Part shown: one piece after another, positions 1-9,884 of the stretch | Layout: every line of letters begins with the position of its first letter | Numbering within the stretch: the stretch's first letter is position 1 | DNA from: Apostichopus japonicus | Lineage: Eukaryota > Echinodermata > Holothuroidea > Aspidochirotida > Stichopodidae | Assembly: GCF_037975245.1 (NCBI RefSeq) | Contig: NC_092573.1 | Span: forward strand, 17,740,265-17,804,264 | DNA: 64,000 nt | Direction: 5' to 3' | Translations under genes and position numbers: made by a program | The notes under the pieces: generated by a model | Told to the model about the DNA's origin: nothing | What the model saw: the letters and a program-made list of their open reading frames with translations, nothing else | Databases searched by the model: none

Positions 1-85
1 ACACACCCACACACTCATCCGCCTGCATGACTACAAAAGTTACGATTTCATTGAAACTAAAAATACGACAAATCATTAGTATTGA
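1..85 (-). mobile_element. LINE 3' untranslated end, fragment cut by window edge
   Basis: Read on the minus strand, this stretch matches the sequence after the LINE open-reading-frame end at 45637-45737: a shared run ending in CATGCAGGCGGATGAG followed by a GT-rich tail. It is therefore a second, separate copy of the same retrotransposon 3' end. No coding part is visible here; the rest lies to the left of the window. Confidence 0.6.
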
Positions 86-159
86 TCCTAACTTTGCTGC
101 AGCCCCCAATAAGATATATCCGTGAAAATTCGGGCAATATGTTTGCATTTTTCGGACAC

Positions 160-462
160 TGAAAAAAAAAAGGAATCTTGTTTGATGAGAGTCAGTAGGT
201 CTGTAAAAAACTCATCCTCAGGTAAATAAACTAACGTTTTAAGCATGCCGGACTATAATCTGACATTGATGTTGTGGAGTTTTGGCACAGTTCGCACTAT
301 ATGCTTTCCTTCTGTGTCCAAGACGATTTTATGATATGTATCACTGTCGGCATTCCTTATAATTCGAATTTCAACGGTGAGGGGGACCTCACCAGTATGG
401 CATTCCATATTGATTACATTTTCGGGCAAATCGTTACAGCCCCCTCCCCCCCCCCCCATCAA
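160..462 (-). other. Possible decayed exon related to the receptor-like gene
   Basis: The minus strand reads open for about 60 residues, meets one TAG, and then continues in the same frame with SGMLKTLVYLPEDEFF. The large ectodomain exon of the receptor-like gene (53106-53383) has SGKSVLVYLPEDYIE at the matching place. The shared SG...LVYLPED string suggests a related exon, either decayed or belonging to a paralogue whose remainder is off the left edge. No convincing splice acceptor is seen upstream, where a long poly-G tract sits instead. This is a short similarity and could be chance. Confidence 0.25.
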
Positions 463-1202
463 GTTGGGCTCCTATGCCCACAGCTGTTGTGTAAGGGAAG
501 AACAGGGAGGTATGGGCATCAGTGAGGAAAACACCTTGCAGTGACCCTGGGCCAAACCCAGCGTTACTTACTGCTAATCTCTACCATAATTGCCTCACTT
601 TAAACATATTATAATCCAGAGTCCACTCAGCTAATTTGTTCAACAGTTACCTTAGTAGTTGTCTGAGTTAAATGTTACATCATTACATTATTATTTTACA
701 TTACTTGGACTTCTCAACTTACTTTTAATATAATGACAAGATTTTTACTTTTAAATATGTTTAATTATAGTATATGTAAAGTCTAGGCGATAAAATATTG
801 GAGATGGAACGTAAGTATTAATTGATTACATATTTATTAACCTTTAATTGATGGAAGAAAGTTAGGGTGTCTTTAATTAGAAAAATTGCAATCTTACTTT
901 GAACAATGTTTGAAAAGAAAACTGGAGACCAAACTGGAAAAGCTGCTTTAGAAATAAGTTGATACGTAAATTATACAAGTGAAAAAATTGACGAAAAGAA
1001 AAGAAAAGGAAAGAAAAATAAGATGATCCACAAGGTAATTTAAAACTACCCTCTGTTTAAGTACAACATGATTTTACTTTTCACACACACATACAGTCAC
1101 ACACTTGCATATCAAAATGTTTTGTAAACATGATAATTAAAGTCACAGGTGTTTGTTTGTTCATGAGAAACTTGTAAGCAATACCAAGTTTATCCCAGTC
1201 TG
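463..1202. other. AT-rich spacer, nothing recognised
   Basis: AT-rich DNA with short A-runs and GAAAA-type low complexity near 980-1020. It probably includes the 3' flank of the minus-strand gene at 1203-1514, but no clear polyadenylation signal could be chosen. Confidence 0.5.
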
Positions 1203-1514
1203 TCAGTTGTAGCCTTTCCAAACGAAAGAGTTCAAAATGCCAATTTTCTTGAGTGGACCTTCAGCTACCCTCCGTGCATCTGGGGCTATATCTCCTCCAC
1301 CCTTTGTCAACCGCTCAACCATCTTCTCAATATCTATTGCACTCATTTTAGGATTCGGTCTCAAGCGTCTTGGTTCTCTTCTTCTTGGCACATAGTACAA
1401 ACGATTTACTGTGTCCTCTACTTCGTAGGATGACATTTTCTGGTGACCGAGGTGCATATGTTCCGGTTTGGTAATTGTCCCCCATGGTCGTTTTGAGGTA
1501 TAGTGAGATGCCAT
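1203..1514 (-). CDS. Small basic protein with duplicated KMS motif, 103 aa, function unknown
   Basis: I do not recognise this family, but it looks like a real terminal coding exon. On the minus strand a strong acceptor (a long pyrimidine run ending in CTTTACAG) sits at about 1518-1541, and the ATG at 1512-1514 follows it by three bases, so I start at MASHYTSKRPWG and end at the TGA at 1203-1205. The 103 residues are basic and contain two copies of one pattern: KMSSYEVEDTVNRL (residues 26-39) and KMSAIDIEKMVERL (57-70), separated by an Arg/Pro-rich linker (RRREPRRLRP). There is no signal peptide or membrane segment. Length and composition resemble small cytoskeleton- or cilium-associated proteins, but that is a guess. 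Upstream exons, presumably 5' UTR, lie beyond 1541. Confidence 0.62.
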   Translation of the reverse strand: MASHYTSKRPWGTITKPEHMHLGHQKMSSYEVEDTVNRLYYVPRRREPRRLRPNPKMSAIDIEKMVERLTKGGGDIAPDARRVAEGPLKKIGILNSFVWKGYN

Positions 1515-1780
1515 GTTCTGTAAAGAGAAGGAAGACAAAAAATGTTGAAAAATATGGATTAGTTAGAATAACACTGGCCATATCTTTTAAATAGGAATCT
1601 GGGACAATATGTTGAAGGTAGCCTGGGGAAGGGGTCTAATGGGAGGAGGTATCCCCTTCCCATTTAAGTTCTAGTTTGGTAGAGCATAGACATGGTCAAG
1701 AGTAGGCCTATAGGTTAGCACAGGAGTAACACTACTTCTTTGTCATAGGACACACTCACCCTTGTACATTACTACACGTA

Positions 1781-1868
1781 TATAGTAGGATAGGCTTACC
1801 CTACATTATAGTAGGAGAGGCCTACCATACATTGTAGTAGGATAGGCCTATACCCTGCATTATAGTAG
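1781..1868. repeat. 26-28 bp tandem repeat, about 3.3 units
   Basis: Units begin TATAGTAGGAKAGGC and diverge slightly (26, 26 and 28 bp plus a partial unit). Each contains a TAGGCYTA-type word, which is common across the whole window. Confidence 0.8.
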
Positions 1869-1951
1869 TTCTTGGTTAAATCTCTGTGATCGCCTGTGCG
1901 AGGTATTTGTGTACCTCTATAGGTTTTATCTGTTTATCTGTTTTCATGTGT

Positions 1952-2480
1952 GAATCCTTAGGTAGCCGTCCTGACCTAGTACGAATCAGCAGAGAGAGGC
2001 TGTGGATGCAACGCCTTCGCACCATTCAACCTCATGGGATCAACATTCAGGAATGACATGACTAACTTTTATTCTGTTCCCCCCACCCCCTCCATTCCCC
2101 ATGTCCCCCCCCATCACTACTCTTCTTACAGCTCTCTTCCATCCTTTTTTCTCCACACCTTTCTGTCTTTGTCCTTCTCTAGTTTATTCCCTTTCCCCTT
2201 CCCTTAATCCTCTCTTTGTCCCTCCACTGTTTATCTACTACCTCGCCTCTTCCCCTGTTGCTTTCTTCTCTGCATCCCTTGTCTACTAATACTCTTACAT
2301 CTATCTCTTTTGTGTTCACCCTGCTCATTAACCTGTCTGTATTTTGTACGTGTTTTTGTACCTTCTGTTACTGTTACTTGTCATTTAGCCTTTGAAGAAG
2401 ATCCTGCTAGGATCGAAACATCAGGCCAACTTACACATTCTATTACACAGGCTCTCTAGTGGATACGCAGTTTGCTAACA
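1952..2480 (+). mobile_element. Penelope-like element, C-terminal end plus 3' region
   Basis: The frame 1952-2056 reads 34 residues to a TGA, including RISRERLWMQRLRTIQPHGI. The pattern ERxWxxxLxTxxPxGIN is typical of the extreme C-terminus of Penelope-like elements, just after their GIY-YIG endonuclease. Only this end remains; the sequence before 1952 does not continue the domain, so the copy is 5'-truncated. A pyrimidine-rich 3' region (2060-2330) follows, and then a hammerhead-like segment at 2391-2425. This copy is a different family from the one at 49-51 kb. Confidence 0.7.
2391..2425 (+). other. Degenerate hammerhead-like motif of a Penelope-like element
   Basis: TTGAAGA, a perfect hairpin GATCCT-gct-AGGATC, then GAAAC, in the order of a hammerhead core (CUGANGA, stem II, GAAA). 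The first core base is changed and no proper helix III/cleavage site follows, so this is most likely an inactive remnant. Confidence 0.4.
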
Positions 2481-3515
2481 GTTTTATTTTACTTTGTGTG
2501 TTTTCATTGATGGATTTTTGTACTTAGTATGGTATTAATGCATTTGCTGAGTTTCTTAATCATCAACAAGGCATTCAAAATATAGGCATTACTTTTGACC
2601 TCACTAAAAGTTAAAAATAAACTTTTTGTATTTGACATAGGCATCTATATTTCAATTTCAATATGTGGTCTGTGGGTCAATCTTACTATTCTTGAGAAAT
2701 ATTATCTCAAAAAGAAAACCCCCAGAAAAGCCATTGATAAAAGTAAGACATCCTTAATTAGGATTTTTAACCATGCAAAGAGAAGTGAGCACTTAATGAA
2801 TTTGATTTTCAAAATATCCCCACAAGGACACTTTCCACAGTAAACTTGTAGTACAGTTTTCCCTTTAATTCACTAATTGAAATCAAACTTGACTTCTGTT
2901 GAGTGCTATTGAGAACTACCATATACTGTCATAGGATATCAGTATGATATAAAACAGCAACTTTAACATTCATCAACATTGAAACGGCTGCTTAAACACA
3001 CCAACGATAAGTTTATTTTCATTTTAAAGCTTTGACATTCTTCATCTATGCAAATATAACTTTATCCACCTCAGTCATTGCATCAATTTTGTCCCCAAGC
3101 ATTACCAATGCAAATTTTTTTGGACTGAAGCAAGTACCATTAATTAATTATACATTAAGAGACTTCATGCATACAAGCAGTTATTGTCCTAAGTTGTAAT
3201 AATATACATACTACACAACCTGAATAACAGTTTCTCCTTTTCAGGAGTTTCACAGGAGCCACTTTATCATAGGGTGGTCAGTGGTCACAGTTTTGGCAAG
3301 AGAGAGTGACTTTTGAGACTATGTATCTCACCTTTTGCCCTGTTTTCCTTCAGCTTTTTCATTCCAGAAAAGTTTAAATAATATTCATATCAAAGGTTTC
3401 CTAGGTGATAGTGTATGGTACTGACAATTTTGCATTTGCATTTGTTTCTGGATTGAGTTAGACCCTGTGATTGATCAACGATCTCACAGCCTTACTGAAG
3501 GTGGCAACTTTCCAG
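2481..3515. other. Unassigned AT-rich DNA
   Basis: An 82-codon open stretch at 2595-2843 has low-complexity Lys-rich composition, no splice context and no recognisable domain, so I do not call it. Nothing else was identified. Confidence 0.5.
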
Positions 3516-3741
3516 CTGTACATGCAGAATAAACTTCTTATGAAAAACGCTTTCTGGAGGTTATGGAATGTAACTTTGGGCTAACAAGGAATTACGATTT
3601 CTGCTCAGCTTTTCAACAAAGCTATGTTCTGTACATGCAGAATAAACTTCTTATGAAAAACGCTTTCTGGAGGTTATGGAATGTAACTTTGGGCTAACAA
3701 GGAATTACGATTTCTGCTCAGCTTTTCAACAAAGCTATGTT
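3516..3741. repeat. Perfect 113-bp tandem duplication
   Basis: Bases 3516-3628 and 3629-3741 read the same, beginning CTGTACATGCAGAATAAACT. I found no mismatch between the two units. Two units only, with unrelated flanks: a recent local duplication, or an assembly or allelic artefact. Confidence 0.92.
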
Positions 3742-4208
3742 CATAGACCATGTTTACCTGAATTATTAACAGACAAACCTGGTTTAATAGGCAATCCATC
3801 CATTACCCTAGCAAATCTAACAATGTCATTTGTCAAAACAGACTGATCAATGAGATTTCAAGAAGTCCTTGTTTTTTGTACATGCATGTTCGATCTGAAC
3901 AATTACTGAAGCAGATGAAATGCCAATTTATGCACTAGTAAACCTGGTCACTGAATACTAGTGAACAAGTTCTATAGTGACTGTGAGCTGAGCTGTCTAA
4001 TTTCCTGACATGGGTGACATGTGAAGTGTAGGTTATCGTACTGTATTATAGCTATCCATATAACCTAGGTTAGACCTACCACTGACACAGCAAATTCATG
4101 TCCTACGCCTGGCACGTCCACAAGACTTAAGCAACATAATGGATACTATGAAATGTATTTTTTTTCGAATATAATGGAAGGTTCCATCAATAGAATTCAT
4201 ATAGCATG
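3742..4208. other. Unassigned spacer
   Basis: Ordinary AT-rich sequence. No gene or repeat was recognised. Confidence 0.5.
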
Positions 4209-4817
4209 GTGGGCTCATAATTGACGCACTTAAGGATTTGATCAACGATGTCTATCAAGGAAATATCCAAATCACTCAACTGTATGTGTTTCTCATATGA
4301 GTAGCCCCTCAGAAATGTTATGATCTCAAAATATTTAAGGTTCTGTGCTTATGCACCGTACAATTAAGCAGAATTTGACCACAAAATGCCTGCCGTGTCA
4401 AGTTCTTTCATACCCCTAAATTGACACATTCGTTGATAAGCTAACTGTAGTGTAGGCTTTAGTATACATCCATTGACTTTAGATGCTGTTTGCTATGCTC
4501 TGAGCCTCTAAAGTCTAAGCTCAGACAGGTTAGGTCCCAGAGAGTAGTGTTATCAAATATCATATTGAGGTACAGGTAATGTTGGTTATATTTAGGATGT
4601 AAGACTTCCAAATGCCCCAAAAAACGTGCAAAACTGGGGAGAGGGTGTTAAAAGCTTAAAAAATACCACAAGTTGGTCAGCAAATGGCTGAAATGGATTC
4701 AAACTCATGAAATATGTAATTCTGCTTGACTGCAAAAAGTTTAGGTGGCCTGCTGTATCGATGCTAGTAATAATTGAAGGTGCGTCAATTACGGGGGTGC
4801 GTCAATTATGAAGCCTA
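4209..4817. mobile_element. Non-autonomous element with CATAATTGACGCAC inverted ends
   Basis: The left end GGCTCATAATTGACGCAC (4212 onward) is mirrored at the right end by GTGCGTCAATTATGAAGCC (about 4799-4817). A further GTGCGTCAATTACG copy lies just inside the right end. The interior (about 0.6 kb) has no open frame. A clean target-site duplication was not found, so the exact borders and superfamily are uncertain. Confidence 0.55.
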
Positions 4818-6246
4818 TACTATATCATTTAACTAGGTCTGAACTGTTCATTGTACCACCAACAGCTGAATCACAACATTATAACAATTATTATTACAGC
4901 ACCAATAAGAAAAGCAAAGGTCGCCTATTATAGCCCAGACCAGCTGGGTACAGTAAGCCTGGGCCCTCTACAAAGTTGGAGCCATGCCTAGCCTAATTCG
5001 TGAGACCTAACTTATACTAGGTCCTATACAGTAGGTTAGGCTTTTGTAACGTCAGGCCTACTGTAACTTTTAAGTTGGCTATCAAGTCGTAAAATATTGG
5101 CTTACATCGGCACCGCTTGTGATTTACCGCCTTTGGAGGTTTAATTTCGGTGTTGAGCAGATACTGGCTCAATGGTTTGTATATGTTTCAAAATATTCAG
5201 AAAAATCCTGCATCAAAAGTAGGGCGAGTGACTGGGCCAATCAGTCACACCAGTTACAACCTATATAGACAACGGAAGCGAACCCAACACTCAGTGCCAA
5301 CGTTCTGGTTCTTAACACGTAAACCTGCTATTGTTGTTATTGGTTACACAGGACGCAGTGAATGTAAGTAGAACGATCTGGACAACGCAATGAACGCGAA
5401 AGTGGCGAGAAATGGGGACAGCATCAAAGTTTACATGTGCAGTTAAGTGGAACCAGTATCAGTTACTCCTAGTGTCGAACTTTTTGAAGCAATTTGAACC
5501 CGCAAGAACTAATCATATCCGATTGAACCACTTGAACGAATCGTGATGAACTCAAGGACCCGTTGTGAAGTTTCTATACAGCACTTGCAAGACTGCGAGT
5601 GTTGTGATAATGTTGTAGACAATCCTTTTTTGTAGCTCATTAAATGTTGTTTGTAAGTATGCCGACGATGCTTTTGAACACCCCTACCTAATTTGGACTG
5701 TTATGAACAGATTTTGAGAGCTTAGGTGGGCCCAGAAAACTGGTTTTTCAGGCTTGCATATTCAATAAATTAGGTTCACAACTTCACATACTACAAAAAA
5801 TATATTAAAACAGCAAACCATGTTCAGTCAATATTAACAAGATTGTCCCATTGAATCTACTGTCAAAAATTGTTGAGTTTACCAATCCTGCTGGAAAAAG
5901 GTAACTGGTAATTTACCAAAGATTAGAATTTTGTGGTTTTCAAAACCACAAATTTGAAAGCGGCAAATGGCATTGGATTTGTTTGGATTACAATGGGGTG
6001 AGCCGGGTGCGGTGGTTAATCAACTGCTTGTCGGTTTAGCATAACATTGCCCGATGGTGTGCATCATTTCCGGACTGTTTAGTTCGGAGCGAACGGTTAA
6101 ACGGTGAGTCGGGAGATCATGATTTAGGACCTTTTCACATTTAAGAACACAAGGGCGATTATTGATATTAAGTCCGCGAGGAGGATGACGAGTTCACATT
6201 TAAGAACGAGTGAGTTACGTATTAAGTCCGCTTACGGGTTTAATAT
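4818..6246. other. Unassigned; CpG-richer patch near 5.1-5.6 kb
   Basis: The patch at about 5100-5600 has more CpG than its surroundings and could be a promoter or first exon, but the 73-codon open stretch at 5150-5371 has no recognisable features. A hairpin, TTGTGGTTTTCAAAACCACAA, lies near 5930-5952. Sequence at 6125-6235 repeats the words TTCACATTTAAGAAC and TTAAGTCCGC, also met near 9290-9520, which marks another dispersed repeat. Confidence 0.4.
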
Positions 6247-7360
6247 CAGGGGCGGATGCAGGATTTTTGACAGGGGGGGGGGGGGTCTGACTGGTCCAGC
6301 CGCGCCTGATCGAAAGACTATCTAAGCGGAGCGCCACCATCGGTTGGCGCGGAGCGTACGATAAAATATTTGGCTTTACAAACCCCCCCAGATGGCCGGA
6401 AACGGCACTTCCCGAGTATTCTAAGCTGCATGTACCTAGCCTGAAAATATGGATCTCATGTCTGCAATTTCTCAATTGATGAGAATAAACAATCTATGAA
6501 ATATGGTAATACATATCAGATGAGTTGAGATGATACAAAAATCATAATGCCTTTAGCCACCAATCCCTCTCCCGTTCCGTCACCACTGTTTGATGCAGGG
6601 CGGGATCCAGGATTCTGGAAGGGTGAGGGGTTTGGCCTCCAGTGATCCTAGGGTCTAAGGGGAGTGGGTTTCCCTCTATCCATTGTGAAATTCTTGGATA
6701 TTTAAGTACAACAGGGAACCCCCTTCAATTTAGCCATTCAAAGCACCTACAAAAACTCACTCGAAATGTATCTGCATCAGTACGAGTTAGCTAGTTTTAT
6801 TGATGATCTATTCATGGTAGATTGGAGAGAACAAACGCCGTGGATGTTTCTCAATGAACTTTCGGACCACTTCGTCAGTGTCGATAGGAGTGTTATAATA
6901 CGTGTTCATGAGAACAAGAGCTGTGAGACGTTCCTTGCCCATTGTTGATCGGAGAACAGTTTTATGCCTTCTCACCGCAGAAAACGATTTCTCATGAAGA
7001 ATTCGTTGGCGCATCCTAATCAGCCTACCGCTCTGCCACCTCACCGCCCAAAACAATTCGAACACCACCTCAATTTTGAAACTTTTCGGTCTGAAAATTG
7101 AGATTTTTAGGCATTTTTTGCACGTGTAGCACGCGTGCACACTATAGTTCATTTGACGGAAAAGACACACCTGGCTGACTTGTAAGCCCTAACCGCCCTT
7201 CTGACGTCCTACATGTTTAAAATTGGCGTTTAATTTAATTATTTTTTCTCTCTCTCTTTTTTTCTCTCTCTTTTTTTTTCTCTTTTTTTTTCTCTTTTTT
7301 TGGGGGGCCAAGAGCAGGGGGGGGTCCGGACCCGCTGGACCCCCCCTGGATCCGCGCCTG
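6247..7360 (-). mobile_element. hAT-type DNA transposon remnant
   Basis: Ends CAGGGGCGGATGCAGG (6247) and, inverted, CAGGCGCGGATCCAGG (ending 7360) are good hAT-style termini. A second similar end, CAGGGCGGGATCCAGG, lies at 6596, so two insertions may be fused. Eight-base flanks (TTTAATAT and AATATACT) do not match, so the outer pair may not come from one insertion. The GCGCCA-hairpin module lies 70 bp inside the left end (6319-6362). The minus strand carries a transposase C-terminal piece. Confidence 0.65.
6808..6987 (-). pseudogene. hAT transposase, C-terminal dimerisation region
   Basis: The minus frame reads SFSAVRRHKTVLRSTMGKER, then LTALVLMNTYY, then DEVVRKFIEKHPRRLF before a stop. The signature [RS]FSxxRRxKTxLRSTMGxERLxxLALM, followed by an acidic DEV helix and HPRR, is the hAT C-terminal dimerisation region as found in ZMYM/THAP-associated hAT proteins. 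The N-terminal zinc finger and the catalytic parts are missing. Upstream codons (6988-7170) are open but show no similarity. This is the only transposase coding remnant I could recognise among the many hAT-type elements in the window. Confidence 0.75.
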
Positions 7361-7872
7361 AATATACTGCGCAGGCGTGAATAGGTTATATCAGCTGTTT
7401 ACATTTCCATGTGGTGTGCCGTTTTCACATGTGCTGTACTAATTTGGTACGTATACTACTCTGTACACCACTGCGCAGGAACGTTCAGTCATTGCACATA
7501 AACAGTATACTGTGTTCAAATTTCAAACCAATCTGTACCACTATAAACCATTACACGTTTTACTGCTGATGTCGTATTTGAGGCAAATCCAACATCGAAG
7601 GCATGAAGACCTTGTAAGGTCTAGACCTATGCGTAGGCTAATGTAACTTCATTATAGGCTAGGCCATACGTTATGGTTTAAGCCTTTTAGTAACTGCCGT
7701 AGCAACCGATTCCAAAATCATCCGTATCGAAATAAAAAAAAAATTACTGATTTTGGCCGCTTCAAAAAACTCTGAGTTTGGCGTACAATGAATTATAATT
7801 TATTAGATTTTTGTGGACTGTCATTCAGTTTGTTTTAGTCTCACTAGCAAAGGAAAATGAAATGGGTTCACG
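7361..7872. other. Unassigned spacer between hAT elements
   Basis: No gene features. It contains several TAGGCCTA-like words. Confidence 0.5.
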
Positions 7873-9087
7873 CATGGGCGGCGATCCTGGGGGGGGGGGG
7901 ATGGGGGGATATATCCCCCCATGAAAATGGGTGGAGGGGATGTAATACACCATATCCCCCACCAAATGCCAGGAATAAGAATATTTTCATGCCTTCATTT
8001 ATGCATCATCGTGAATGTACGGCTCTTTTTTAGCTTCATTTCTCGCCTACCATAAACGTAGTGCGATCTTTTCAAATAAACCGTCTTTAAAAAGCAAGAA
8101 TAGTTGACTGTAGGCTTCATTGGCCCTATAACAACAAAATGTATTATTGCGCCCACAGTATTGATATAGTACATATATGCACCCTCATAGTATTCATATA
8201 GGCCCTATAGTAGGCCTACACACGTACATGTTCCCTCGAACAGCTGAGAATCTCATGTTACCAGGGTAATGCTTAATTAGGGGCGTCGGAGCGGTTCACC
8301 GGACCAATATTCACGGCGCAAAAACAAAAAAGGAGAAAAAAAAGTAGCACTAAGAAGAAGAAAAGGCAAAAAATAAAGAACCAAAATGAAACATACTTCA
8401 AATTGTGTTTCAGAAGATTAGTCGGGTACAAAAACAGACAAGGGAGAATGCACAGAAGAAAAGCTCGGGAAGTGCCATTTCCTGCAATCTGGGAGGCATT
8501 TTTTCAAAATTTTCTCCATTACGCTACGCGCCAGCCAATGGTGGCGCGTAGCGTAGTTTGACCTTCCAAACGTCCCCCCCCCGATAATTATGGTAGATGG
8601 CCACACTCTGATCTTCCGTACCAATCCCAAATAGCTTTCGACGCCCCTGTTAATACACGTACGTTTCACCTGGATGCCCTAGCAATCGGTACCTAGGAAT
8701 GTAACTATGTGTAATTGTGTATTGCATGTGTATAGGCCTATAATAGCCTGCATGAGGCCATTTTCTTCATCGAATAATATAAAGAGCTCTCGAACATTCT
8801 AACGTAGCGCCTGAAACAAGATTGACAGGTGCAATTTTCCCAAAATAACACCCGAAATTAATAAAAAAAAGTATTTTGGATCCTGATTATGAGATATTTC
8901 GGACATGATATCCCTATTTTAAAGTTGTGTATATGCCGCTTGGAAACCTCGGAAAGTGCCGTTTCCGGCCATCTAGAGGGTTTGTAAATCCCAAAATTTT
9001 CTTGCACGCTTCGCGCCAACTCATGGTGGCGCTACGCTTAGATAGTGAACAAGGTCATATCCCCCCCACTCCGAATCGCCGCCCATG
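7873..9087 (-). mobile_element. hAT-type non-autonomous element, 1215 bp
   Basis: Termini CATGGGCGGCGATCC (7873) and the inverted copy ending CGCCGCCCATG (9087). Flanking 8-mers GGTTCACG (7865-7872) and GCTTCACG (9088-9095) match at 7 of 8, a slightly decayed hAT target duplication. The GCGCCA-hairpin module lies 40 bp inside the right end (9006-9046), so the element is reversed relative to most others. No intact coding sequence. A second element is nested at 8279-8649. Confidence 0.75.
8279..8649 (-). mobile_element. Nested short hAT-type element
   Basis: Left end AGGGGCGTCGGAGC and inverted right end CGACGCCCCTG delimit about 370 bp containing its own GCGCCA-hairpin module at 8520-8556. 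A matching target duplication was not found, so the borders are tentative. Confidence 0.5.
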
Positions 9088-9309
9088 GCTTCACGTATAT
9101 CGTCGTTAGGTAGTGTTTCTGTTAAGAAAGGCAACGGTCTGATACTTGAACAAACAAACACATCGTAGTGATGCCTCAACCGATATGTGCCGTATGCCTG
9201 CTGCACGTTCAAAAATACCCGCCAAATTTCAACTGGATAGAGCGGATATTATAAATTAACCGGAAATCTCAGGTCACCATCAGTCCGCGACCGTTCACAT
9301 TACATTTAT

Positions 9310-9600
9310 TAAGAACGCAAGAGGAACTTGAAGTATACACATACACAAGTATACACATATACACATATACACGTATACACAAGTATACACATGAAGTATA
9401 CACATACACGCATACACAACGCAAGAGGAACTTGAAGTACGAGTACGCGACCGTTCACACTAAGGGATTTAATCGCCCTTGCGGACTTTAAGTACGAGTG
9501 CGTTCTTAAGTGTGAACAGGAATTTCCGACTGTCGGAATTTCCGACTGTCGCCAGCTTCAATTCGGTATTTCCGACTGTCGCACTTTAATTTGTATGACT
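9310..9600. repeat. Short-period repeats and a palindrome
   Basis: 9330-9420 is a TATACACA/CATACACA array placed between two copies of AACGCAAGAGGAACTTGAAG (about 9315 and 9418). GTTCACACTAAG near 9452 is mirrored by CTTAAGTGTGAAC near 9510. Copies of TTTCCGACTGTCG follow at 9525-9600. No gene. Confidence 0.65.
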
Positions 9601-9884
9601 GTCGCGCTCTAATTTTCAAATGTTCTTGTAATTTGTGCGTGACATAAAATTTTCGATCAAAATTGACCTTTAATCAGTCATATTTACCACGTTTTCCTCG
9701 TTACACTGAGAAATTGTATCTCGCGATCCTTATACTCCACCATACAAACTTCCTATGATTTTGAATACTCTAAAAAAAAAAATACAACGTTCGCCAGCTT
9801 CAATTCGGATAATTTATGTATTAATTTTGCTATTGGGTGGGTCGACCCTGTTCGCTTGCTTCAAGTTAGTTCAGGATATACCGT

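Noticed and set aside
6247-7360. Complete hAT element with target duplication
   Set aside because: Ends are convincing but flanking 8-mers do not match and an extra terminus lies at 6596; kept only as a remnant.
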